This document shows, piece by piece, positions 13,101-26,589 of a stretch of DNA of 64,000 nucleotides. The position numbers were made by a program, and so were the translations under genes. Each line of letters starts with the position of its first letter. Position 1 is the first letter of the stretch. Source of the DNA: Enoplosus armatus (taxonomy: Eukaryota; Chordata; Actinopteri; Centrarchiformes; Enoplosidae); NCBI RefSeq assembly GCF_043641665.1, contig NC_092181.1, positions 11,997,818 through 12,061,817 of the forward strand. Direction: 5' to 3'. The notes beneath the pieces were generated by a model that worked only from the letters and a program-made list of their open reading frames with translations, did not search any database and was not told the DNA's origin.

Positions 13101-16100
13101 GTATCTCGAGTTCAGCGATCTTCTGCCTGAGTTCAGCCACAGCAGCCATACTGTCTGCTTCTCTCAGTCGCACCGCCATCACCTCCTCTTTACTCTGCAT
13201 GTGAGAGGGGAGAGGGAGGGGGTCCAAAGACAGACAGAGAGAGAGAGAGAGGAGAAGATATTTCCTGCTTAATAGCTGAACACTGTGGATGACAATGATA
13301 TACTGGATTTCAATGATGGATAATGACGATGCATCATGAACGGTTTACGTCCTGCTCTGTCCTCCATCACTACATCTGTCCTTCTTTTCTGAATATGAAT
13401 CCCAGAATTTATCGTCAGACTCATTTCATTTACTCCTCCCTTCTTCTTCCTTCACTGTCGTTCCCTCCCTCTTTTTATGCTCTTCCTTCCTCGTTGTTTT
13501 TTCCATCCAGTTATTGGTGTCTCTACTGTATATTCACATCTTTTATGTTTGCCTGTCTCCCTGTTATTTCTCTCCCCTCTCGCTGACTCCTTTTCTTTTT
13601 CTCTCTCTTCTCTCCTTCCAGACCTTGCAGTCGGACTCGGATTGCTTCCTTTTCATCTCGTTGAGTTGGGCCTGGAGAGCTTTGTTCTGATTGGCCAGCA
13701 TCTGGAGCCGGTCCTGCAGGGCGGAGCGTTCCTGCTCGTTGCGACCGATCAGCTTGCTGTGGATCTGGTTCTAGAGTGAATGAAGTCCAATTTGAGAGGG
13801 TGAGTAGGGCTCCAACAAATTATAATTTTCATCATTAATAAATAGATTTTGTTTTTTATGAATCATTTAGCCTGTGAAATGGAAATAATGAAAACTCCCA
13901 GAGAGTAAGGTGACATCTTGAACAGTCCAATTGACAATGATACAGTGAATGTTTGGCATTATTGTTGTCAATTACTTTTCTGTTCATTTTCTTAGTGATT
14001 ATTTGACAAATCGTTTAAGTACTAGAGAGGAGAAGGTTTTTCTCTCCATGTCATATCTATAAAATGCTTGAAAAAAATCAAACTACGCTGACCTTTATAT
14101 CTATATCTGTGCATGTAAGAGAGGGACAGTGTGTATACCCTGTATAACTGACTGACAGTGTGTGCGTTGTAAGGTATGTCTGACCTGGCTCTCCAGCTGC
14201 AGGGCTTTGAGTTTGACCTCTCGGAGCTCAGCCTGAGCCTGGGCCTCCCTCAGTCTGACCGTCATCAGTTTGTCCTGCAGCTCGTTCATGGCGTTCTTCT
14301 TTGGGGATTCCTTCCAGTGGCCGCCTCCACCACCTGTGCTGCTGCCACGGGACATGTGATGCTGCAGAAACACAGAGTGCACACAGGTGAACTCACCTGC
14401 CGCCGCACAGATGGAGCACATGAACATGCACACACACAGACGCAGCAGCTGTTTGTGTGTATGTGTTACCTGCCAGCGCTGGTTGAGCTCAGTGACGGTG
14501 TCCTGCATCTCTCTGAATGAGCGCAGCGTCTCCAGCTCCCTCAACTTCATCTGCTTCACCTCCTCCTGAAGAGCTGCCATGTTGTTCTCATCAGGCAGGC
14601 AGGTGCTCCTCTGGAGGGACAAACATGCCATTTATACAGTTAAAAAAGACAAACTAGTCTACAGCCATGCTAGCGGCTCAGTGAGGCTGTACTTAGGCAC
14701 AGGAGTGCTTTAAGCTAAATGCTAACATGCTAATGTTATGCAGGTATGACACCTGCCAAACACTGCCATGTTCAATCACCTTAATTTAGCGTCTTAGCAT
14801 GCTAACATTTGCACTAAACACAACGTTCAGCTGAGGCTGATAATGTCATTAGTTTTGGACGTATTCGGTCATAAACCAAAGTATTGAACAAAATGTTGTT
14901 GTTGTTTTTTTAATTGAACCTGATGATGGAACTAGATGAAAAGTTAAGGAGTCAACAAAGTTATTACAATTCATCTAGAAGGTGAAAGTTTGTTGAGATA
15001 TTTCAGCTTTAGCGTTCAGTTTTCTGTTCCAGTAAAATCATCATCAGGAGGTGTTGTGTCTCAACACCTTATGAAGTGAAACTGAAAGCTTGAAACCTCA
15101 AATATGCTTTCTTTCATTGTTTGGAATAACTTTACAGTACAATCATCAGCAAACAGATCATCTTTAACACATCGACAGTTTCACACGCCTGCTGTCTCTG
15201 TTCATCTTTCACACTTCAATGTGAGTCTGCTAGTTCACCTTCTCCAGGTCGAGGACCTTGTCTTGCATTTCCTTCATCGCTCCCAGCAGTTCGGCCTCGC
15301 GCAGTCTGGACTGCTCCAGCTGGGTCTGCAGATTGCTCACAAACGGCTCTGTGTACTGGAACAAACATCACTGGTGTTACACAGGTATATTGTATAACAG
15401 GGCAGTGGGGCTTGATACCAACTTGATCATTTGTTGATCAGCGCTCTTGAGATTGTGTTGGTATACGCACACCGGAGATATTAGTTGAACAGAGGAGCCT
15501 ACGTGATGGAGTTAGTCATGACTAGGACTTCAGCTCAGCTAGGATTACCACAGTGCTGCACTGGGTGTGAATTCTGCCACAAGCTGCCGTTATAGTGTGG
15601 TCAGTGGTTAGGTTAGTGCACATGCGCAGACCGTGCATGCAGCCTGTTACAGTCGCTCCTGTCTGTTTTCTTTTTTTTTTCTTACTTTTTTCCTTTACCA
15701 TAACTTCATAGTTGTGTAATTTACCCCCGGGGATGAATAAAGTGTTTCTGATTCTGATTTCTGTTATATGGCTTTCTCTTTCTGTTTCTTTTGTCTCTTC
15801 TGCTGAGAAATCTAACAGCAAACTGAGTGTTCACACACTGCATCCTGGCATGTCCAGTGTTTGTCCTTTTCTGAGGGCTAACATTGTCATCAAGAAGGAG
15901 AGAAAGTTTTCTGCACATCTTTACATTTGGGGAAGCCACAAAGGAAACAAGAGTTATTGCGTTATTATTCCTCATTTCTGCAACAAATAAATCAAGAGCA
16001 TCAATTACAACATGGCGCTTTAACCCTTGATCATGATCATCTACAGCGAGTCTGAAAACTGTTCAAGGCTTTTAAACGATGTCAGTTGATTTTTATCATC

Positions 16101-19100
16101 TGTGACTGATGTTCCCAGTACTTAGTAAATGTCTGTATAGTAACTTCAAAGTAGCTGATCAACAAAGTGAAGTTGGTATCAAGCTTCACTCCTGCCCCAC
16201 TGACTCAGAGTGTCAGAAAAGAGAAACTACTGTACATTTTTATGTCACCACGTCAAAGTAAAACGGGGCGTGAGAGCAGCAGAAAAACAGAGAGGGCTGA
16301 GTGGAAAAATACAAAAGCTTGAAATTGGTCAAGTACATAGCGTGCATAAAAGAGTCTCGATTTGTCATTTCAGGCTTCTCAGTCTTGGTTATCAAAGAGG
16401 ACTGTGAGTGTCTGGAGGTGTGTGAACTCTGGTAGGTGATGGGTACAAGTAATCTGAGCTGGAATAAAAATCACTCGTCACAATGGCATCATTTAGAGCG
16501 CTCAGATCCCACATTTAAAAACCCAAATAATGAATCAGTGACGTGCAAGTAACATTTGCTTGATTCACATCTTTTGCTTGGTCTTCATTCCATGTGAAGG
16601 TTGAAAAGACAGAAGTACGATTTTTGTCACACATTGTATTCTCTCAGATGAGTGTGATTTGCTGATGTGAACCGTGTGAATTTTAACTGTGAATTTATTT
16701 TTGTCTAGGTTAGCAAAGTGCTATTTCTCTGAACCTCTTCTATATTACTAACATATTCAAACAGCTGCTAGTGTCTGTAGAAAAGTAACTTTTTGCTCTT
16801 CACATATTAGAAAAGGTGTGGTCTTATATTCCTAATTAATTTGTCCTCCAACAGCATCATATGTAGTGGCACCACAAGTTACATATAGGCAGAGAAGACT
16901 ACTTTACATACCTCCATGTAAAAATACTCCATTACAAGTAAAAGTCCTGCATTCAAGTGTTACACAAGTATTATGTGTAAAATGTCATTTAAGTATCAAC
17001 AATAAAAGTACTCAATGCATAATAACTGACCCCGTGAGTGTTATTAAATATTACAATTTTAGATTATCATTGCTGATGCATTCATATATAAGTACTATTT
17101 TACTGTTGTAGTTGGTCGAGGTAGAGCTATAGATTACATTATATACTGTTGGGTAGTTTAACCTATAACAATGCATCATATTTTATACATTTATTATAAA
17201 ATATGTCTTGAATGTAAAATCTAAAGTTTGTTAAGTAATTAGTAACTCTGGATGTCAAAATAAAGGGTGTGGAGTGAAAAGTAAAATATTTCCCTCTGAA
17301 TTGCAGTGGCGTAGAAGTACAAAATACATACTTGAGTAAATGTACTTATTTACATTCCACCACTGTAGGATGGATTATGGTTTATGAAACCAGCGACGGA
17401 AATTTAAAACATTGGTGATCAAATATTAAAAACAGTATAATGCAGTGTTTTCAACCTTTAAGGTCCATATGTATTTAGACAGCTGTAAGTTTCATATTGT
17501 TTCAGGTGACTATGGTGTTAAAGGGTGTTTTCTGGATGTAAACATCCTATAAATGAAGTGAGAGTAAGTACTATAACTTAATATTAAACCTAACAGATTG
17601 CAATGTATCAGTCTCGGGGTGCTGAGCTTTGCAGGGTTGGTTCATGAATAAATTACTCATTTCCTCTGAGCTTCATATGGAAACATGACTGTGTGAGTCG
17701 CCTCTTTGTTATCAAAAGAAACACAAATTAAAATGCAGGAAAGAAAAGATCAAAACCAAACTCAAACCAAATAAAAAATTAAATCTCTTATAGTTTGATT
17801 ACAGTTTGGAGCAATAATTACCCAGAGCTGATTCTCACACACGCATGAATAAAATGTCCCGTTAGTGCTGGGGCTGCACAGCACTGAGCTGTCAGCCTGC
17901 ATGTGTTGTTCCTGATGTGGGTGTGTTTAAATAATGACGGTGTGATTGTTTGACTAGTATGGAGGAAGCACAGAGTGGGTGAAATAAAATGCAGTAAAAG
18001 CAGGATGATAGGTGAGATTACACCATCAGTTACTGTAGAAATATATCAATATATTACACAGATGATATCAAACACTGAACATTGAAAGGTTCCCTGTGGA
18101 GTTTTGACCTCTAGTAACGCTACAGAGCAATACTTTTATGTGTGGGAACTTGTTTTGTTTGTTTTCGTGCACATTAATGCTGGTGACACAATGTAAATGG
18201 TGGATTTGATTTGATTTGATTCGATTATATGGATATGCAGGTGGTGATAATGCACCATGTAACACAGCGATGCGCCAAAAAAGGCAGAGAGGAAGAAGAA
18301 CAACGCTGGTTAGTAAACATGGACGTAAACAATGCAGTTTTCAAACTTGAAAAATCAGCTTTGAGGACAGAAATGCATTCAACACTTTTGTTAAACGTGG
18401 TGGATTCACACACTATGTTTTGATGAGTAATGAACTTTGTTTATTTACAAGAAAACGCATTAAAGGTCAATGTAAAGTCACTGCACGCAAACTGAAACAA
18501 GCTCCGACAAAAATATTATAGGAAAATTTGAGGGGTCAAAGCAGTGCTCCTAAAATACATTATTTTATTCATTAATCACTTTCTTTACATATACTAACTT
18601 GTCCCTTAAACACAAACTGAAACAGCAGACTACAAAATGCACCCTTTTTATATTTCTCTAGTATTGGCTTCTCTGCACTGGCTCCCTGTAAAATCCAGAA
18701 TAGAGTGTAAAATCCTTCTCCTGACCTACAAAGCTCTTACTGGTCAGGCACCATCATATCTTAAAGAGCTCATAGTACCCTATTACCCCACTAGAGCACT
18801 GCGCTCCCAGAATGCAGGGTTGCTTGTGGTTCCTAGAGTCTCCAAAAGCAGAACAGGAGCCAGAGCCTTCAGCTATCAAGCTCCTCTCCTGTGGAACCGG
18901 CTCCCAGTTTGGGTCCGGGAGGCAGACACACTCTCTACTTTTAAGAGGAGGCTTAAAACTTTGCTTTTTGATAACGCTTATAGTTAGGGCTGGCTCGGGC
19001 CTGCCTGGACCAGCCCCTAGTTATGCTGCTATAGGCCTAGACTGCTGGGGGACTTCCCATGATGCACTGAGCTTTCCTCCTCTCCCTCTCCATCTTTACA

Positions 19101-22100
19101 CATTCATGTCCCTCCAATGTTACTAACTTTATATCTTCCCCGGAGCTTCTTTGTGCTTTGTCGTCTCGCAGGTTCCTGTGGATCGTGGTCCTGGTACACC
19201 TTGCTGCTGCCACCATGGGCCCGCTTGACTCTCATCACTACAGTTATTATGTTCAGTTGTAGTTCTGTTACTATTAAAGCTGTTATTGCTATTATTAATC
19301 TCAGCTATTATTACAGCTGTAACTACTATTATCAGTCATATTTCCATTATTATTTTTATAATTACAGCTGCTATGGCTACTGCTGGTGCTGCCATACATC
19401 TCTGTCTGTCTGTCTGTCTGTCTGTCTATACTCTCTGTCTGTCTGTCTGTCTGTCTCCCTCTCTCTCTCTCTCTCTCTCCAATCCAACCGGTCAAAGCAG
19501 ATGGCCGCCCACCTAGAGTCTGGTTCTGCTCGAGGTTTCTGCCTCTTAAAAGGAAGTTTTTCCTTGCCACTGTCGCCAAAGTGCTTGCTCATGGTGGGAA
19601 CTGTTGGGTCTCTGTAATAACATTATAAAGAGTTGGTCTACACCTGCTCTATTTGAGAAGTGTCATGAGATGACTTTTGTTGTGATTTGGCGCTATATAA
19701 ATAAAACTGAATTGAAATGAATTTATTTTGTTTTTCTTTTAAACCCTCAAAGCAGAATCTTTGAAGACCACAGGTTGCTAATGGAGTCAGTTTCTCAAAT
19801 CTACAAATCTGTGACAAACTGCATCCTAAATCATCTTACAACTCACTTGTTTAGCATTTTCTTGACGTGAAAACTTTGTGGTTTGTGCAGTTTGAGTCCA
19901 TGTTGTGATCATCCTGTCAATCATCTCTTCTATTTTCTCATTGTTTTATATCCCTCTGTAAAGTGTATATAATACAATAATACATTTTATTTATAGAGCA
20001 CTTTTAGAACACTCTTTACATGCTGTGTCTCAAACCTGATAAACCTGACCGGTCAGGGGAATCAAGAAGCTTTGATACAATCTGCATATTGAGCATTTCT
20101 GGTGTTCCTTGTAGGGTTGCAAAACGGATCTTATGTTTTGGAGGCTTGTGTTGCATACATTTCAACTTCTACAAAAGTTTCTCAAGACAGCCTGTGTTGT
20201 AATTAGTTCATTCAAGTCAAACACTGGCTGCTCTAAATCTGATAAGACTGACTGTGTGTTGTAAGATGACTTGACATCTTTAAGAAAAGGCAGAACCTTT
20301 CTTGGGCAAATGTGCAGATAATCTGTCAACATTATGTTTATTATTAAATGAATATCTCAACATTTTGGGAGAAGAATGACACCACTCTCATGTTTGTTTG
20401 TTAAATATGAACTTAGAGCCGACTAATTGTTAGCTGAGCTTAGCATAAAGGCTGGAAGGAGGGGGAAACAGCTAGCCTGGAACTGTCTGTTTGTTCACAG
20501 CAATTTGTACGGGGTTTATGTTTTATATAGATTAAACAAATAACATACAACGCGCTTGAAGGCTGCTTTTGTTACCTTTGGGCAGAGCCAGGCTAGCTGT
20601 TTCCACCTGTTTCCCGTCTCTATGCTAAGCTAAGTGGCTCTAGCTTTACATCTAGCAAACAGATATATCTAACAAAGCAAATAAGAGTATTTCCAAAAAA
20701 GTCAAAGTAGTCCTATAAGTTATTAAGACGGGTTTTGAAAATGGGTTTTGCCCTATTTTCTCTATTTTTACAAACACTTTCACACCATTAGTACTTTTTG
20801 GTTGTGTCTCTTTTACAACTTGGTATCAATTGAATCAGGAACTACATTTAAGATTTTGCACATAAAAGCAGCGTTTGAGTTTGAAAGCAGTTAACTATCT
20901 CTTGAAGTAATGAACCATTCGACGATTCAGCAGAGAAATGCAGATCAACTGCTTCTTCCCTGAGAGGAAATCTTACAACATGAATCCCTTGTTCAACATA
21001 CAGTGCATCCGGAAAGTATTCACAGCGCTTCACTTTTTCCACATTTTGTTATGTTGCAGCCTTATACCAAAATGGATTAAATTCATTTTTTTCCTCAAAA
21101 TTCTACACACAACACCCCATAATGACAACGTGAAAAAAGTTTTTTTGAGATTTTTGCAAATTTATTAAAAATAAAAAACCTGAGAAATCACATGTACATA
21201 AGTATTCACAGCCTTTGCTCAATACTTTGTTGATGCACCTTTGGCAGCAATTACAGCCTCAAGTCTTTTTGAATATGATGCCACAAGCTTGGCACACCTA
21301 TCTTTGGGCAGTTTCACCCATTCCTCTTTGCAGCACCTTTCAAGCTCCATCAGGTTGGATGGGAAGCGTCGGTGCACAGCCATTTTCAGATCTCTCCAGA
21401 GATGTTCAATCGGATTCAAGTCTGGGCTCTGGCTGGGCCACTCAAGGACATTCACAGAGTTGTCCTGAAGCCACTCCTTTGATATCTTGGCTGTGTGCTT
21501 AGGGTCGTTGTCCTGCTGAAAGATAAACCGTCGCCCCAGTCTGAGGTCAAGAGCGCTCTGGAGCAGGTTTTCATCCGGGATGTCTCTGTACTTTGCTGCA
21601 TTCATCTTTCCCTCTATCCTGACTAGTCTCCCAGTTCCTGCCGCTGAAAAACATCCCCACAGCATGATGCTGCCACCACCATGCTTCACTGTAGGGATGG
21701 TATTGGCCTGGTGATGAGCGGTGCCTGGTTTCCTCCAAACGTGACGCCTGGCATTCACACCAAAGAGTTCAATCTTTGTCTCATCAGACCAGAGAATTTT
21801 GTTTCTCATGGTCTGAGAGTCCTTCAGGTGCCTTTTGGCAAACTCCAGGCGGGCTGCTATGTGCCTTTTACTAAGGAGTGGCTTCCGTCTGGCCACTCTA
21901 CCATACAGGCCTGATTGGTGGATTGCTGCAGAGATGGTTGTCCTTCTGGAAGGTTCTCCTCTCTCCACAGAGGAACTCTGGAGCTCTGACAGAGTGACCA
22001 TCGGGTTCTTGGTCACCTCCCTGACTAAGGCCCTTCTCCCCCGATTACTCAGTTTAGATGGCCGGCCAGCTCTAGGAAGAGTCCTGGTGGTTCCGAACTT

Positions 22101-24458
22101 CTTCCACTTACGGATGATGGAGGCCACTGTGCTCATTGGGACCTTCAAAGCAGCAGAAATTTTTCTGTAACCTTCCCCAGATTTGTGCCTCGAGACAATC
22201 CTGTCTCGGAGGTCTACAGACAATTCCTTTGACTTCATGCTTGGTTTGTGCTCTGACATGCACTGTCAACTGTGGGACCTTATATAGACAGGTGTGTGCC
22301 TTTCCAAATCATGTCCAATCAACTGAATTTACCACAGGTGGACTCCAATTAAGCGGCAGAAACATCTCAAGGATGATCAGTGGAAACAGGATGCACCTGA
22401 GCTCAATTTTGAGCTTCATGGCAAAGGCTGAATACTTATGTACATGTGATTTCTTAGTTTTTTATTTTTAATAAATTTGCAAAAATTTCAAAAAAACTTT
22501 TTTCACATTGTCATTATGGGGTGTTGTGTGTAGAATTTTGAGGAAAAAAATTAATTTAATCCATTTTGGAATAAGGGTGTAACATAACAAAATGTGGAAA
22601 AAGTGAAGCGCCGTGAATACTTTCCGGATGCACTGTACATGTGGGAAAATGACATTGGAATTGGTTTGAGCACAGATTGTGGGTTGGTGTTTACCCTCTG
22701 TTGCTGCAGCTCTCTGATGGTGTCCTGTGCCTTCTCGAGGCTCTCGCTGGCTGTGTTGCACTGCTGCCTCACCACCGCCAGCTCCCGCTTGATCACGTAG
22801 TTCTCCTCTGCTTCCTGCGCCCTCGTCACCTGACCCTGGATCAGCAAGCCAAAGCAAAACGAGGGTGAAGATCAGCTGTGGAGTTTAAACTTTAAAATGC
22901 AGACTACATACCAATGTAGGGAAAAGGTTAATTCTGGGCATTGAGGGAATGCAACATTATTATGCTACATGGTGCATAGCAGATCTTTTTGGCCTTAAAG
23001 GAATCGTTTGGGAAATAGGCTTATTTGCTTTCTTGCAGAGGGCTGGCTGAGAAGATCATATCTTATATCTGTCCATTAAATACTAAAGCTACAGCCAGCA
23101 GCTGGTTAGCTTAGCTTAGCATAAAGATGGAAAACAAGGGAAACAGCTAGCCTGGCTCTGTCTGTTATTTGTGAACTTTAGAAGTGCTGCTATGTGAAAT
23201 TTGTCACTGTTGAACAGAGCTGTTTCTCCCTCGTTTCCAGTCTATATGCTAAGCTAAGCTAAGCTAAGCGTCTCCTGGCGGTAGCCTCATATTTAGTGTA
23301 CCGACATGAGAGTCTTCTTTTCTAACTCCCTGCAAGAAAGCAAATAAGTGCATTTCCCAAAATGTTGAACTGTATGGGATATTTCATTCACATTTTGGTA
23401 AACTACAAGTATTTATAATAATAAATTGTAATAGTTATATTAGTGATAATAATAAACGTTTACATGCCACATGCAAAGATTGTACAACTTCATATTATAA
23501 TTTCCCTCGTGGATGAACCGCACATGCAATTAGGGATTAAAGAACAGTCTTGTGGACTGAACAGATATACAACATAAACAAAATTCTTTCATGCACTTTT
23601 GGCAGGTTACTGTTAAGAAGAGGAAGAGAAGCAGTGCAGGAGAGCAGAAAGAGGAGGAGGAGGAGGGAGGTGTGAGTAGGGCAGAGGACAGCGAGGTCAG
23701 TGGGAAAGTGGTTTCCAGTACTCTACCTGTATCAGTCTGTCTGCCAGAGCAGCACTCTCCTACAGTGCAGCAGTGAAGGAGAGGAACAACAGGATGAAAA
23801 AAAAAAAGAGATGAAGAGAGAGAAAGACAATGGGACACCAGGGAGGATAAACCACAGCAAAACCCAAGAGGAAATTCAAGGAAAAGAAAGAAACGGGATC
23901 ACAGGTTGGGGAGTCAATCATTGGAAACAAATGTAAAGATGTTTGTGAAGAAGAAAGAGGCAGCAGTGAGATCACTCACAAGAAAAGTGTTTCAGAGAGG
24001 AAGATTAAAAACTGCAGTGTGTCTTAATATCAGAGTGTTGGAGCAGGGCAACCAACCGCAAGCATCCACATCCAACACACATACACACAGGACCAATAAC
24101 AACAAGCTCCTCAGGAGAAGAAAAGCAACAACAGAGAATGAGCTCACAAATTGAAACTCACTGCATTGTCTCGTTACAGTGTTTAACCAGCTCTGATCAA
24201 AAAGTCCTGCGCTGAGCAATCTGGCTGTTTCGTCTCAATGATGCTGCACAAACTTGATTTATTTTAGCATTTAGATAAACTGGAATCAAAGCCCATCTCT
24301 TACCTTCTCCAGCGTCTCAATCCTCTGCTTCAGCAGCCTGTTTTCTGTGCGTAACCTCTGTGCAGATGAAGAGAGGGGAGAGAGGTACAGGACAGTTATC
24401 CTCCTAAACCCTGCTAAAAGTGTTTTTGTAATATTCACATCATGCACAAATTAATTGA

Positions 24459-24514
<56 letters not shown>

Positions 24515-26529
24515 TGATCTCAATTTGTTCCTCCATTTCTTTGTTCTTGATTGTGGTATATTCTTTCTCAAGTCTGATAAAAAAAATAACACAGGATTAT
24601 GCAATGTTAAATTAAATCATTTTTTAAGAACTTAATCTCGTGGTTGCTTCGTTGATTGGTTTTAACTATAACACTTAAAAAGCAAAAACCTCAGCATTAG
24701 TAAGACAGAATTACAAATCCTACTGGGTTACGTGAAGCCCGCCCAGAGTCTCATTAGTCGTTAGTGGAGTAAAAAGCGCTCTTACTTCTTCATCCTCTTG
24801 GGGTTGTATTTGACCTGGTAGGCCCTGAGGATCAGCTTGTCTGGGCAGCTGTCAAACTGGTGGGGGATCACCTTCTGGAAATGCTGGCAGAGCCGGAGGG
24901 AAACACACACAAGATTAGAGAGCTCAAGACAGACAAAGATGCTCATTCATATTCTATGAAGATGCAGGCAGACACATTTTAGAAGAGTGAAGAGGAGTGG
25001 CTAAGGCCCAACGCTGGCCTTGTTTCTGTAACAACGATGATTCTGATACACTTTGATTCATAGACGATAAAGTTTATATATTAATATATCAATACATTGA
25101 AAATTAAGTTACAGATATATTTATTTTGAGTTAAAACATCATCATTTCAGTAATTATATGTAGTTACTGCCCTATTTTATACTGCATATTACCCAATAGC
25201 AAGAGAGGAAAGAAACTGTAAAATGATGTATAAGTGAAAGAAATTCAACAACCTGAGCTACAACCTTTGATTATTTTCTTATTTTGTCTCTAATTAGAGA
25301 TCAGAAACAATAAATATGAATCAACATCTAATTCACCGGTTTGGTGGGTTTCTACTGCATTACTGTGAACACCATCACATTTCATCGAATGTGCCCGTTT
25401 CTGTTTTGCATTAATGTGAGTGATGTAGATCAGTCATTCAGATCAGTAGTTCAGGAAGCTTGCGTGCAAAAGGGAAAGTGTGACGTGGAGCTTTCGACTC
25501 GTGTACATGAAACAAATTTTTGCAGCAAGCGGCAATAAAGCTGCCGCTGCTTACCTGCGACATGCCCTCCATGTCCAGCTGAATGAGGTCAGTCTGGTTG
25601 TACTGCAGGATGGCCAGGCCCACACGGAAGATAATCTCTAGGCCCTACACACAGGTCATATATTTCATTATGTGTGTTGAGCTGAAATGACAGATTAGTA
25701 GACCACATATACACAGTCTTAAAAACACATAACTCAAAATATTTCCTACCTCATACATGAAAATATCAAAGATGCGTGTGGCGACAGGCAGAGGGAGGAA
25801 GGTGAGGAAAAGGGTGAGGAACCAGGACGAAGCATACATGGATGTGTGGAAACTCTGGGACCGAAAATGGACGTTCAGCTCTGGAAGTTGCTCCTAAGAT
25901 TAAAAAAAAAACAAGAGCATGTCTCTAAATTATAGTCAAAAGGACATATAAAGAGAACGTGATGTGCTGGAGATATGAATGAATGATTTGCTGCCCCTTT
26001 GTGGAGGAGTGTTACACTGCAAGCCTTGTGTTTGTTGATGGACTCTCCTGCTTCCTCTGTACCTGTAGCAGATACTCAAACTGGTAGATGCAGAGGCCCA
26101 GCTCGGCCATGCTGGGTTTGAACAGCTCCCTCAGACGGTACTCCTGCATCAGACGCACAAAAACACAAAAGGCCTCCTCTTCGGGCATCTGGGAGGAGGT
26201 GAGAAGGGGTGAGTAAAGTTCCCACATTAGGTATAAATTAGACATTTCTTATGTTGAACAGTTTATTATGCAGTGACTCCCATATCTCACTAATAACCTC
26301 TAGAGACAACTGCAATTTCTCAAAAACATAATTAACTGTTTTTGGTAGCAGTACTCAGAGGAATCTAGTGGGACTGATTACAGTGAACCTCAGGTGCTGT
26401 ACTGGGACTTCCTCCTTATGGATCATTCTCTTGAAATATTTCACCATTACCTGCATAAGCAGTAGACCAACGATGAATGCGCTGCCTTGGCAGTAGCCCA
26501 CCTCTCGATCCACCAGCGAGTACGCCTAA

Positions 26530-26589
<60 letters not shown>

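Noticed and set aside
13009..13272. ORFs encoding His/Thr or Cys/Val runs (also 34573-34893, 34712-35197, 37320-37661)
   Set aside because: They are translations of CA microsatellites.
14176..14569. Plus-strand ORFs opposite evi5l exons 15-16
   Set aside because: Antisense shadows of well-supported coding exons.
18637..19628. Host gene encoded by the plus-strand ORFs
   Set aside because: The first is a LINE reverse-transcriptase C-terminus; the later ones are its 3' region and microsatellite.
21215..22471. Several plus-strand ORFs across the Tc1 element
   Set aside because: Antisense shadows of the transposase.
22836..22847. Upstream extension of evi5l exon 13 reading MLIQ
   Set aside because: It is intron sequence; the peptide LIQ is supplied by the microexon at 23727-23759, and a TTG start has no support.
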